From: Bifidobacterium pullorum subsp. saeculare
GTDB taxonomy: Bacteria; Actinomycetota; Actinomycetes; Actinomycetales; Bifidobacteriaceae
Direction of reading: 5' to 3'
NCBI RefSeq assembly: GCF_016899725.1
Contig: NZ_JACLYU010000006.1
Coordinates: 36,785 to 100,784 of the forward strand
DNA: 64,000 nucleotides
Below, one piece after another: positions 25,052 through 33,965 of this stretch. The number at the start of each line of letters is the position of its first letter. Position 1 is the first letter of the stretch. The notes beneath the pieces were generated by a model. That model had not been told where the DNA came from, searched no databases, and saw nothing but the letters and a program-made list of their open reading frames with translations. Made by a program: the position numbers and the translations under genes.

Positions 25052-25225
25052 CCAACAACCACCACACGACGAACCCCGACACCGGACACCCCCGGTGACG
25101 GCCGAACACGCCCGACAACACCCTCAACAAGACAACACGCAACCACCCAAACCAATCGACAAAAACATAGGGACACCCTCCGCAAGGTAGTTAACGAATC
25201 TACAACGGGACGCGACTGGTCGCAT

Positions 25226-26137
25226 GTGGCGGTGCTCGTTCCCTGCTACAACGAGGCAGTCACCATCGGCAAAGTCATCGACGACTTCCACCGCTGCCTG
25301 CCCGGCGCCACCGTATACGTCTACGACAACAACTCCACCGACGACACCGCGACGATCGCCCGCTCCCACGGAGCCGTCGTACGGACGGAACGCAGACAGG
25401 GCAAAGGCCACACGGTCCGCCAAATGTTACGCGACATCGACGCCGACGCCTATCTCATGGTCGACGGCGACGACACCTACCCCGCCGAAGCCGCTCCTGA
25501 CCTCCTCAACCCTCTCCTCGACGGCGAGGTCGACTTCTCCCTCGGCGACCGGCTCAGCAACGGCACCTACGAACACGAGAACAAGCGCGCCTTCCACAAC
25601 CTGGGCAACAACCTGGTACGCACCCTGATCAGACACCTGTACGGTGTCAGCTACACCGACGTCATGACCGGATACCGCGGCTTCACCCGTCTGGCAGCCA
25701 GGACGCTGCCCATCCTCTCCCCCGGATTCGAGCTCGAGACCGAGCTGGCCATCCATACGGCCGACAAGCGCTGGAGAGTCGCCGAGATTCCCATCGACTA
25801 CCGCGACCGGCCCGCGGGCAGCATCTCCAAGCTCAACACCCTCTCCGACGGGCTGCGCGTGCTCAGGACCATAGCCGGACTGTTCAAGGACTACCGACCG
25901 TTCGCCTTCTTCGGCTGGCTCTCCCTCCTTCTGGCCATCCTCGGAATCGCCGTCGCCATCCCGGTCATCGGCGAATACCTCAGCACAGGGCTCGTCCCCC
26001 GTCTCCCCACCGCGTTCCTCGCCTCCGCCCTGGAAATCCTCGCCGCACTGAGCCTGACCACCGCGCTCATCCTCGACACCATCGCCAAGAACAGCCGCAA
26101 GCAATACGAGCTCGCCGTGCTCAACGCACGCCGATAG
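25226..26137 (+). CDS. GT2 polyprenyl-phosphate sugar synthase, 5' end altered by IS110
   Basis: About 303 residues. The GT-A core begins at the very start (AVLVPCYNEAVTIGKVI), with VYDNNSTDDTATI, VDGDDTYPAEA and DVMTGYRGFTR; two C-terminal membrane segments follow (about 232-253 and 265-285). It resembles dolichyl-phosphate glucose or mannose synthases. The frame stays open upstream of the GTG at 25226 with plausible protein sequence (KVVNESTTGRDWSHVAVL), so the native start is probably missing: it lies at 23521 on the other side of the IS110 element. Expression today depends on an internal start. It is followed after 49 nt by a large membrane protein. Confidence 0.75.
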   Translation: MAVLVPCYNEAVTIGKVIDDFHRCLPGATVYVYDNNSTDDTATIARSHGAVVRTERRQGKGHTVRQMLRDIDADAYLMVDGDDTYPAEAAPDLLNPLLDGEVDFSLGDRLSNGTYEHENKRAFHNLGNNLVRTLIRHLYGVSYTDVMTGYRGFTRLAARTLPILSPGFELETELAIHTADKRWRVAEIPIDYRDRPAGSISKLNTLSDGLRVLRTIAGLFKDYRPFAFFGWLSLLLAILGIAVAIPVIGEYLSTGLVPRLPTAFLASALEILAALSLTTALILDTIAKNSRKQYELAVLNARR

Positions 26138-26186
26138 TCCGCAGACACCCCAGACCACAAATCACACGCAAGGAAACAGCCCTACC

Positions 26187-28061
26187 ATGCCCGCACACGC
26201 CACGACCGCAACGCTCCCCGCGCGTCTCCTCCGACCCCGGTTCCCCCTCGCGATCCTCGCCTCCGCCGTCGCAACCACGGGAATCCTCACCTGTCTGGAC
26301 GCCCAGTGGAACGCCCCCATCGTCATCGTCCTGCTCGCCGCATTCGCCTACCTCGCCATGGGCCGGGCCGACCGCAGACCCACCCGCACGCAGACCGTCC
26401 TCACCGCCCTGTTCGCCGCATACACCGCCATCAACCTCGTCCTCCACACCCGCATCACCTACAGTGGAAACATCGCAGCCGGCCTCAAGGACAACCACTT
26501 CGATGGCATCGGCCCCCAGCACATCCTGGCAGCCCTCCTCCTCGCCCTCGCCACCTACCAGATCCTCGACGGACTCGCCGCCCGACTTCATCAGCACCAC
26601 AGCGCACTCTCCAACCTCCTCTTCGACAGCACCGACACCAACGCAGCACGACCCAGATCCATTCTCCTGCCTGCATTCCTCGCCATCGCCATCTGCTGGC
26701 TGCCCATCTGGCTCACCCTCTACCCCGGCGCCGGCGTCAGTGACGCCGTAGATGTGTTAAATGCGCCCCTGTACCGCTCCAGCCAGCATCCTTTTGCCTA
26801 TATTGTGCTCTTCTATGGAAGCGCCTTTGTGGGAAAGACCGTGTTCGGGGACATCAATATTGGCATCGCCGCGTACACGGCCATCCAGAGCCTGGCCATA
26901 GCCGCCGCCATCGCCTACGCCATCAACTGGCTCCACCACAAGGGCCTGAAAACAACACCTGCGGCCATCCTCACCGCATTCTTCGCGATTAATCCGTTGT
27001 ACTCCGTCTTTGCGTTGAATACAACCAAGGACGTATGGTTCTCGATCTTCATTCTTCTGGTGACCCCTTTGATGTTCGAGCTGATACATACCAAGGGCGC
27101 CAATATCAAGAGCACGAACTTCTGGAAGTATCTTCTGACATTCACCGCATTGTGCCTGTCCCGTAACAACGGTATCTATGTGCTTCTTATCTGTGGCCTG
27201 ATCGCCCTAGCGCTCATCAAGCGCGAATACTGGCTCCGCTGGGCTGTTGCCGTCATAATCCCAGTAATGGTCTCTCTGGGCGTAAGCGCTGTGCCACCGA
27301 TGCTTGGCGCTCCTGCCGTGCAGACATCCGAATCCCCGGGCATCTCTCTCCGGCAGACCGCCGCCGTCATCGCGCAGGACGGTCACATGACAACCGAACA
27401 ACGTCAGTTCCTGTTCAGGCTCATGCCGGAACAGGATTGGAAAGACAGCTATGCTCCCATGCGAAGCGACCCTATCAAATGGAACCAGCGCTTCGACCGG
27501 CAATACCTCTCCGATCACAAAGGTGAGTATCTGGTCATCTGGGCCCAGATGCTCCCCCGCAACTTCGGTACCTATGTCACCAGTTATCTCACCGCCACCT
27601 ACGGATTCTGGAACCTTAGGGCGCAATCGCCCATATTTGTACCGTATACCTATTTCCAAAAACTCAACGCAAACTATGAGGAAATCTTCGAGCGTCTTGA
27701 GCTACAACAAACCCCGCTGCTGCCCAGGCCTGCCGTAGACTTCATCCGCGACACCTGGATAGGCCAGCCGAAACGATACCAGGCTCCCGGCGCCTCATTC
27801 GAAATCTGGACGGTCCTGCTGCTGGCCCTCATGCTCCTCCGACTCAACAGAGGCAGGCGCACCATCGCCCTCCTGCCGGTCATCGCCTGCTGGGCCACCC
27901 TCATGATCGCCACACCCATCGCCTTCTGCTACCGATACGTCTTCTACCTCGCCATGGTTCTGCCCTTCGCCATCCTCGTACCGTTCATGAACGATGACGA
28001 TTTCCAGCCCCAGGACGTGCAGAGTATGGAGCAGCCTGTTCGCACAGAACTGACAAGCTGA
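26187..28061 (+). CDS. large multi-pass membrane protein (DUF6020-like), GT-C candidate
   Basis: A 624-residue protein with about twelve membrane segments. The loop WLTLYPGAGVSDAVDVLNAP with acidic residues, followed by SSQHPFAYIVLFYG and NTTKDVWFSIF, resembles DUF6020 membrane proteins found in Gram-positive polysaccharide loci. A large extracytoplasmic domain spans about 385-525. Paired with the polyprenyl-phosphate sugar synthase upstream it probably transfers a lipid-linked sugar to an envelope glycan, mirroring the module at 16.4-18.9 kb. CAAGGAAAC precedes the ATG at 26187. Family naming is from memory of the loop pattern. Confidence 0.7.
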   Translation: MPAHATTATLPARLLRPRFPLAILASAVATTGILTCLDAQWNAPIVIVLLAAFAYLAMGRADRRPTRTQTVLTALFAAYTAINLVLHTRITYSGNIAAGLKDNHFDGIGPQHILAALLLALATYQILDGLAARLHQHHSALSNLLFDSTDTNAARPRSILLPAFLAIAICWLPIWLTLYPGAGVSDAVDVLNAPLYRSSQHPFAYIVLFYGSAFVGKTVFGDINIGIAAYTAIQSLAIAAAIAYAINWLHHKGLKTTPAAILTAFFAINPLYSVFALNTTKDVWFSIFILLVTPLMFELIHTKGANIKSTNFWKYLLTFTALCLSRNNGIYVLLICGLIALALIKREYWLRWAVAVIIPVMVSLGVSAVPPMLGAPAVQTSESPGISLRQTAAVIAQDGHMTTEQRQFLFRLMPEQDWKDSYAPMRSDPIKWNQRFDRQYLSDHKGEYLVIWAQMLPRNFGTYVTSYLTATYGFWNLRAQSPIFVPYTYFQKLNANYEEIFERLELQQTPLLPRPAVDFIRDTWIGQPKRYQAPGASFEIWTVLLLALMLLRLNRGRRTIALLPVIACWATLMIATPIAFCYRYVFYLAMVLPFAILVPFMNDDDFQPQDVQSMEQPVRTELTS

Positions 28062-28080
28062 GAAGAGCAAGATACATAAG

Positions 28081-28118
28081 GCGGTCGGATTATGTTCAGG
28101 AAGTCATAATCCGACCGC
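28081..28118 (+). terminator. hairpin downstream of the membrane protein gene
   Basis: A perfect 14-bp stem (28081-28094 with 28105-28118, 10-nt loop) starts 20 nt after the stop. No T-run follows, so it may act with the second hairpin nearby. Confidence 0.6.
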
Positions 28119-28164
28119 TGCACCGTACAACACCATTGAGTGACTCAAATTCATATAAGAGGGA

Positions 28165-28190
28165 AGGGCAGATTCATACAAATCTGCCCT
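28165..28190. terminator. bidirectional terminator hairpin between convergent genes
   Basis: A perfect 10-bp stem (28165-28174 with 28181-28190, 6-nt loop) lies between the convergent membrane-protein and nitroreductase-like genes. Confidence 0.55.
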
Positions 28191-28224
28191 CCCCTCTCCG
28201 ATATAGATTCTTCTCAATAAAAAT

Positions 28225-29235
28225 TTAACGAATACAGGTAATAATATCTTCAGGCGACCTGCGCAACGATTTAGGATGCAGCGTACGTTCAGGTTTATGT
28301 CCTACAGCAATAAACATGATAAGTACTTCATCATCTGGAAGATTGAGAATGGATCGCACTCCATTTTCTCGCCTCTTCTCAAACATGGTATTGAGCGGAC
28401 AAGCAGCTAAATCTAATTCTTCGAGGGCTCCAAGCAAAGCCATAGAATACAATCCACCATCAATATATGGCTCGTTGCGTTCCGTGACATCAACAAACGT
28501 TGAAATTTTTGAAGTCACCATCAAAAGTGCAGGAGGTTTAGCATATCCGTACATACCTGCCTGCATATCCATAGCCTGCTCCAGTATCTTTGAATCCGTA
28601 ATGACATAGAGACGAGCAGATTGTCTATTGCACACAGAAGGCGCACGCATGGCCAATGTACCAGCCTTAACAAGCAACTGCTCATCCACGGGCTCTGATG
28701 AATAGTTTCGCAAACTCACTCTATCCATCAGTACCTGAGAATAAGAACGATGTTCCGAAGGACGTTGGTATTCAAATAACGCCGCCCCTGAAGCATTCAA
28801 ATCAGCGGTATCGATGCGGTCCGTCCATCGACCCATAAGTTGTTGGAAGAAATCAGGCAGAGGCACTCCCAGCTCAGCATGCTTTTCCTTGTATTGTCTT
28901 AGAACAGAAAGCGCCTGGCGAACGCCAAAATCGTTCCACGAATAACCATGCTTCTCCCATCGTGCAAGTATATCGGCTAGAAACCACATCGCACGACGCC
29001 CAAATCCTGCGCGGAAATCGTTATGACTTAGCCCTTTCTCAATTTCATGTGCATGATATTGCAGAAGCGCTTCAAGCTGTGCTTCTCCTTCATTACCAGG
29101 CAAAGCTGCTGTACGCATAAACTGCCGACGCTGACGTGATAAGAAAGTACGAAGTTTAACACCGCTTCGCTGCTTCTTCATCCATTGATACAACCCATCT
29201 GGAACGATATGTCGAATTGTTGTCTTGATTCCCAT
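28225..29235 (-). CDS. nitroreductase-like protein of the polysaccharide cluster (copy 1)
   Basis: About 336 residues. The C-terminal two thirds is a nitroreductase fold: SLRNYSSEPVDEQLL, AMRAPSVCNRQSARLYVI (the FMN/Arg-loop pattern), IDGGLYSMALLGALEEL and AACPLNTMF. The N-terminal 130 residues are unusual and carry HEIEKGLSHNDFRAGFG, a signature shared with the paralogue at 36.8 kb. It might reduce a cofactor or a sugar-bound intermediate; the role is unknown. It lies directly downstream of a pyruvyltransferase gene, as does its paralogue. Start ATG 29235 has GGAGAG 5 nt upstream; a TTG one codon earlier is unlikely. Confidence 0.75.
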   Translation of the reverse strand: MGIKTTIRHIVPDGLYQWMKKQRSGVKLRTFLSRQRRQFMRTAALPGNEGEAQLEALLQYHAHEIEKGLSHNDFRAGFGRRAMWFLADILARWEKHGYSWNDFGVRQALSVLRQYKEKHAELGVPLPDFFQQLMGRWTDRIDTADLNASGAALFEYQRPSEHRSYSQVLMDRVSLRNYSSEPVDEQLLVKAGTLAMRAPSVCNRQSARLYVITDSKILEQAMDMQAGMYGYAKPPALLMVTSKISTFVDVTERNEPYIDGGLYSMALLGALEELDLAACPLNTMFEKRRENGVRSILNLPDDEVLIMFIAVGHKPERTLHPKSLRRSPEDIITCIR

Positions 29236-29249
29236 CAATCTCTCCTTGG

Positions 29250-30299
29250 TCAGTCGACAATCAGCTGCTTAAGCTTGGAATAGTATTTGTCTTGGAAGTA
29301 TGGAGGCAGTACGTAATCAAGCTTCTTCGAGTATACACGACGAGCCTCGTCCGGTACGTCATCGATATCAGGAATGTACTTGACATAGTCGGAAAACTCG
29401 GGGGGAAACCATTTAACGCCGGAGCTGAGCTTATGATCGGACGACGACAGAACGAGCACAGGCGTGCCGGCGACCAGCGAGAAGATGGTGCCATGGTAGC
29501 GATCGGTGACAATCAACCTGTACTTCGAATAGTCGTCCCAGGTCTTCTCTAACACTTCGCCTCGATGGGCGATGATCTCCTTGGCGGGAATGTCCACGGT
29601 GGTGTCGCCCACAGTCACATCATCGATGGATGCAAGATCGTCTCGGAGCTGTTCCATACGGGTCTTCGAGTAGAATGCTTCCTTATCGTTACGCACGCAG
29701 AGAAAGATTCCTTTGCGAGGATGAGTGTAAAGCTTTGCGCCGATCATCGTAGTCACGATGTCAGGGAACATTGCCGGGTGACAATCGGGAAATTCCTGCA
29801 GCGCCGTCTCATAGGAGACGTCATCCCGACAAAGCAGATGTAAATCAGGATGAGCGTTGTAGATAATCTTTGCCTGTTCCAGCTGAGAAGGATTCTGATA
29901 ATAGATGGTCTGAGGCAAGATGACCACACGCATATCGGGGAACATCGTCACCACCTTGCGCTGCATTTTTTCTTCGAGCATATACAGGTCGGTGGTGTGA
30001 TATCCGGAATGAAGGAAGATACGATCGGTAGGAGCGATAATGTTCCTGATGGATTTCAGCAGCTGATAATCATGGAACGTAAGGAGCATGGTATCCAGGA
30101 CCCATACGCGATGCCCGGGATAGTTCGTACTCGCCCAGCGCTCGATGCAATAGCTCTGCGCCTGATCGCCGAGATTAGAGTGATAGGGCGAGCCAAATAC
30201 AAAGATGTTATGTCCGACCGAATTACGCATATCGTGAACAAGCTTCGAAAGCTCAATCTCACGCTCAATGACTGAGATGGACTTCCTGATGAATCTCAT
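29250..30299 (-). CDS. polysaccharide pyruvyl transferase family protein (copy 1)
   Basis: A 349-residue cytosolic enzyme of the PS_pyruv_trans family (CsaB/WcaK-like): N-terminal NIFVFGSPYHSNLGDQAQ, FLHSGYHTTDLY, VVILPQTIYYQNPS, and the C-terminal VTDRYHGTIFSLVAGTPVLVL segment that binds the donor phosphate. Such enzymes add ketal-linked pyruvate from PEP to sugars, giving the polymer negative charge. GGAGAG precedes the ATG. It is followed after 14 nt by the nitroreductase-like gene. Moderately AT-rich for the window. Confidence 0.85.
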   Translation of the reverse strand: MRFIRKSISVIEREIELSKLVHDMRNSVGHNIFVFGSPYHSNLGDQAQSYCIERWASTNYPGHRVWVLDTMLLTFHDYQLLKSIRNIIAPTDRIFLHSGYHTTDLYMLEEKMQRKVVTMFPDMRVVILPQTIYYQNPSQLEQAKIIYNAHPDLHLLCRDDVSYETALQEFPDCHPAMFPDIVTTMIGAKLYTHPRKGIFLCVRNDKEAFYSKTRMEQLRDDLASIDDVTVGDTTVDIPAKEIIAHRGEVLEKTWDDYSKYRLIVTDRYHGTIFSLVAGTPVLVLSSSDHKLSSGVKWFPPEFSDYVKYIPDIDDVPDEARRVYSKKLDYVLPPYFQDKYYSKLKQLIVD

Positions 30300-30391
30300 T
30301 CAATCTCTCCTTACACTAAAGATAATCATACACAACATATAATATAATCCTTTATTATTATAGTTCTATGATATATCACCAATTCCAATCG

Positions 30392-31927
30392 TTAAGAGCG
30401 CCTGATGACTTTACTCGCCACCAGTCGCCATAGCATCTGCCTGTCTGCTTTCCCAAACGCAAGGAACAGGTTCATCGCACCGGCGATTACACTGCACACA
30501 GCAGCCGCCAGAATCAGAGTCGGCCAGGAATCCGTGCGGAACAAAGAATGATAGACCAGACAGCACAACACCATGATCACCACGCAGCCGCAACCCCTCG
30601 CAATGGCCTTATAGAACGTTCCGTTCCTTACGCCCAGGCAATGAGCAGCATAGACGGGAGTGAAAGTCAAGTTCCTAATCAATCCGATAGCGAAAGAGAC
30701 AAGCGGAATGGCCAGCAGCCCCAAATCAGTGAATCGGAGCAAAACAATCACTGCCAAGGTGTTACCAATTCCTGTGAATAGAAGCACCAAGGCCGGAACT
30801 TTCAACTTGCTGGTCACGGTATATACATTAAAAATTGTATTTATGCTACATGTCACGACCATCGGAAGAATGGTCAGAATCGAGAGCTGCTGCAGCAATT
30901 GGGAGTTCTGCGATGGAACCCACACCCTGAAGAAATCTTCGCCGAATACCAGTAGAAAGCCGATAGGCAGCATCATGACATACCCCATCACCTTGATGGA
31001 GAAATCGACTTGATCCAACAATTGCCTCTTCTGGCGCTTCGCATAGCTGATAGTGAACTGGGGGATGAACACACCAACAAGTACGCCAACGAGCGACTGA
31101 ATGAAGTTCGGTACCGTCTTCACAAGAGAATACTCACCGCTTGCCTGCGCCCCAATGAATATATTCGCCAGATATATATCCAGCGTGGTCAGCAGCACCA
31201 TGCTTAGCTGATTGACGGAGTTCCACACTCCAGCGCTCAGCAGTGTTCTCACTGTCTTGCCGCTGAATTTCGTACGATCGATCTTGAATTCCGGAGTAAG
31301 CTTATGCGTGTAATGGATGTTCGCACATGACAGATATATGGTCACGATGAGCATTGTTCCTGTGATAAACCAGATTCTAGGACGAAATATCGCGAACAGT
31401 CCCACGAGAATCACAGCACGTAACACGTTGCTCTCGATATTGCGTTTCGCGCTCAGATCCAGACGGTTCTTGACATAGAATACATCGCCGAACACACTCA
31501 GCACCAGGGAGATCTCCATGCCCAGCAGAGCATATGCGAACGTCAGCTGCACATCCTGCAACAATCCCTCCGGCACATTCATGACTCTGCCGGCGAACGC
31601 CACAAGCAGCACGCTGGGTACAGCAAGAATCGCAGCCATTACCGTATTCGCCATGAGTACGGAATTGAAATATACCTGTGCCTGTCTTGTATTCCCACGG
31701 TTTATCTCGATAGTAAGGAAACGACTTGACATGGAATTCAATGCAACAGTGAGAATGTTGACGTATCCGATGAAATTGTTCGCCAGAGGCACGAATCCGT
31801 ACGCCTCGCTGCCCAAGGTTTTGATGATGTAAGGCGTCAGCACGAAGTTGATGCCAAACTGCACACCGAACGCTATCACGTTCGCAATCATGTTGATTGC
31901 CAGCCGCTTATTCCCGCCCAAATTCAA
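30392..31927 (-). CDS. polysaccharide flippase (Wzx-like)
   Basis: A 511-residue membrane protein with about 14 hydrophobic segments of the MOP/polysaccharide transport superfamily: LAINMIANVIAFGVQFGINF at the N terminus, the first-helix pattern LTPYIIKTLGSEAYG, and NSMSSRFLTIEINRG. It would flip the finished undecaprenyl-linked repeat unit across the membrane for polymerisation. It lies downstream of the glycosyltransferase genes in the same direction. Confidence 0.85.
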   Translation of the reverse strand: MNLGGNKRLAINMIANVIAFGVQFGINFVLTPYIIKTLGSEAYGFVPLANNFIGYVNILTVALNSMSSRFLTIEINRGNTRQAQVYFNSVLMANTVMAAILAVPSVLLVAFAGRVMNVPEGLLQDVQLTFAYALLGMEISLVLSVFGDVFYVKNRLDLSAKRNIESNVLRAVILVGLFAIFRPRIWFITGTMLIVTIYLSCANIHYTHKLTPEFKIDRTKFSGKTVRTLLSAGVWNSVNQLSMVLLTTLDIYLANIFIGAQASGEYSLVKTVPNFIQSLVGVLVGVFIPQFTISYAKRQKRQLLDQVDFSIKVMGYVMMLPIGFLLVFGEDFFRVWVPSQNSQLLQQLSILTILPMVVTCSINTIFNVYTVTSKLKVPALVLLFTGIGNTLAVIVLLRFTDLGLLAIPLVSFAIGLIRNLTFTPVYAAHCLGVRNGTFYKAIARGCGCVVIMVLCCLVYHSLFRTDSWPTLILAAAVCSVIAGAMNLFLAFGKADRQMLWRLVASKVIRRS

Positions 31928-31956
31928 CCACCTCCGTCGTCACTTCATGTCCGTCT

Positions 31957-32949
31957 TCACTGTTTCCGCAACTTATTCAGGCACCGTCGTAAATCCAGAT
32001 ACAATACGGGGCAGCGGGATATCCCCTGCAGATTCATTCTTTGCTTCAAGGTCAGCAACGAAGATGCCCCTCCGAGGTCCCTGCTGATCCGTTTACCCAG
32101 GGAGCTCAGTTCCCTTCGAGTGGACGCATCGCGATAATTCATGCGAATGACCTGAACCAGATAGGCATCGATAAGCATATCGGTCACAGTGGAGACCAGA
32201 TCGTCATATCCTAGGTCCCTCAGAACGGCTATACGTTCCGATAGAGCCGTGATACGCGAAAGATTCCTTGAAGAATAATCCGCATGCATGATGCTCTTAT
32301 CGTTACTCACATAGTGATATAGCCCATCGGAGACAAACGCTACGGATTTGCATTGCTTCAACACATGGTGGAACACAAGCTCATCCTCGTGAATCTCCCC
32401 TTCCGGGAATCGAAGGGAGGACCACAGATTCGCCCTGTACAGTTTGTTCCATGCCACAATCATGGCCGTATTGTCGCAGGACATGGCCATGCAGTCATAC
32501 CTTCTATGCACACAGTCATCCAGAGCGACGAAAAATGGCAATGCGACAGGATGTCCCTCCCCGTCTTCACACACAACGGAACACATTGCAAGCTCGGCCT
32601 CGGACTCAAGAATCGCACGCAACATATTCTCGACATACTTCGACTCGACATAGTCATCACTATCCACGAAAGCATAGTATGAGCCTCGCGCTATATCCAG
32701 ACCGGCATTCCGTGCGGATGATAGCCCTCCGTTCTGTTTATGCACAACTCGCACCCTGCCGTCCTGTGCAGCATAATGGTCGCATATCCGGGCAGATTCA
32801 TCAGTGGAACCGTCGTCAATCACGATGAACTCGCAATTGCCATGTGTCTGCGCAAGCAGACTGTCAAGACATCGTCCCAAATATTTAGCAACATTATATA
32901 CAGGTACGATCACGCTGACCAGAACGTCATCACTCTTAGCGTCATCCAT
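31957..32949 (-). CDS. GT2 glycosyltransferase
   Basis: About 330 residues with an inverting GT-A core: VSVIVPVYNVAKYLGRCL, FIVIDDGSTDESARIC, KQNGGLSSARNAGLDIARG and FVDSDDYVE. A WNKLYR acceptor-domain motif follows. The start at 32949 is chosen because GGGAGG lies about 10 nt before it; an ATG at 32958 would overlap the upstream stop by 4 nt but has no spacing from the ribosome binding site. It adds one sugar to the lipid-linked repeat unit; specificity is unknown. Confidence 0.85.
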   Translation of the reverse strand: MDDAKSDDVLVSVIVPVYNVAKYLGRCLDSLLAQTHGNCEFIVIDDGSTDESARICDHYAAQDGRVRVVHKQNGGLSSARNAGLDIARGSYYAFVDSDDYVESKYVENMLRAILESEAELAMCSVVCEDGEGHPVALPFFVALDDCVHRRYDCMAMSCDNTAMIVAWNKLYRANLWSSLRFPEGEIHEDELVFHHVLKQCKSVAFVSDGLYHYVSNDKSIMHADYSSRNLSRITALSERIAVLRDLGYDDLVSTVTDMLIDAYLVQVIRMNYRDASTRRELSSLGKRISRDLGGASSLLTLKQRMNLQGISRCPVLYLDLRRCLNKLRKQ

Positions 32950-32954
32950 AGATG

Positions 32955-33965
32955 TCATTCCTCCCAACCTCGCATATAAATCCGCCACAGCCATCGCGCA
33001 TTCACCAGCATCAGCATCTTGAGCCGCCTGGTCAGGCCGGCATGCGGCAGACCGTGCACCAGATGACGGCGATATGCCGGTTCCGATGTCATAGACATGA
33101 TGTCCTGGATTCTCCGGCCGATCGGAACATCATGCGCTCCGGCGATCTGGGGGATGATCCACCCCACGTCATTGGCGATGTGATGGTCCAGGCTTTTCAG
33201 TCCTTCCTTCCCCAGACGTCCATCGAAGAATCTCAGCTTGCTGCGATTCGCCGCAATGACGTTGACGACCTTCGCTTCCGAATACACCGTCGCCATACCC
33301 GAGTCCATGTGCCGGTACCGGTACATCGCCTCCGCCATGGCGCAGACGCGAGGTCTGTTCGCCAGTGCCCGGAGGTTGAAGTCCAGATCCTCCTCGTACA
33401 CCATGGTCTCGTCGAAACGCAGCCCGTCGATGACGGATCTGCCGAACAGCTTGCCCCAGGGCGGGCTGAGATAGTCATGGTCGAGCAGATAGGCCAGATT
33501 CTCGTCGTAGGACGTCCCGTCGCAGACCATGTCATGGTCGATGGCCGAGGTCCGCTGCACGCTGCCGTTCTCGTCGATATACCTCTTCCCGAAGATGACC
33601 ACGGCACTGTCCGTCGCCTGCATGGCGGCGAGTGCCCGTTCCACGGCCTGCGAATCGAGGACATCGTCGCTGTCCACGAACATCACGGCGTCTCCCTGTG
33701 CCATGTCCAACCCGGCATTGCGCGCAGCCGATGCGCCACCTCCAGATGTGTGGGAGACGCGCACACGGCTGTCCCTTGCCGCCCATGCGTCGCACATTTC
33801 CGGGCAGGAATCCGGGGAGGCATCATCAACGAGCACAATGTCCAGTTCACGATACGTCTGCCCGGTCAGAGAGGCGACGCACTCGTCCAGGAACCGTTCG
33901 GCCCGGTATACCGGAACGATGATGCTGACCAGCGGCCGGTCCATGTTGTCCGTGCGGTTCGTCAT
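32955..33965 (-). CDS. GT2 glycosyltransferase
   Basis: A 336-residue GT2 enzyme: VSIIVPVYRAERFLDECV, LVDDASPDSCPEMCDAW, SAARNAGLDMAQGDAVM and FVDSDDVLD, followed by PPWGKLFGRSV. It starts with an ATGA overlap with the upstream GT4 gene and its own stop lies at the start of the next GT2 gene, so the three genes are translationally coupled. It is a likely repeat-unit transferase. Confidence 0.87.
   Translation of the reverse strand: MTNRTDNMDRPLVSIIVPVYRAERFLDECVASLTGQTYRELDIVLVDDASPDSCPEMCDAWAARDSRVRVSHTSGGGASAARNAGLDMAQGDAVMFVDSDDVLDSQAVERALAAMQATDSAVVIFGKRYIDENGSVQRTSAIDHDMVCDGTSYDENLAYLLDHDYLSPPWGKLFGRSVIDGLRFDETMVYEEDLDFNLRALANRPRVCAMAEAMYRYRHMDSGMATVYSEAKVVNVIAANRSKLRFFDGRLGKEGLKSLDHHIANDVGWIIPQIAGAHDVPIGRRIQDIMSMTSEPAYRRHLVHGLPHAGLTRRLKMLMLVNARWLWRIYMRGWEE

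Larger units (their letters stand above)
23570..25170 (+). mobile_element. IS110-family element (ends approximate)
   Basis: Inferred extent of the element around the IS110 transposase: a long upstream noncoding region of about 260 nt and a shorter downstream region of about 110 nt. IS110 elements have no true terminal inverted repeats and leave little or no target duplication, so exact ends cannot be read. The left limit is where similarity to the paralogous glycosyltransferase leader and start ends; the right limit is where the GT2 frame resumes. The long left noncoding end fits the IS110 group, which encodes a bridge RNA there. Confidence 0.55.
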
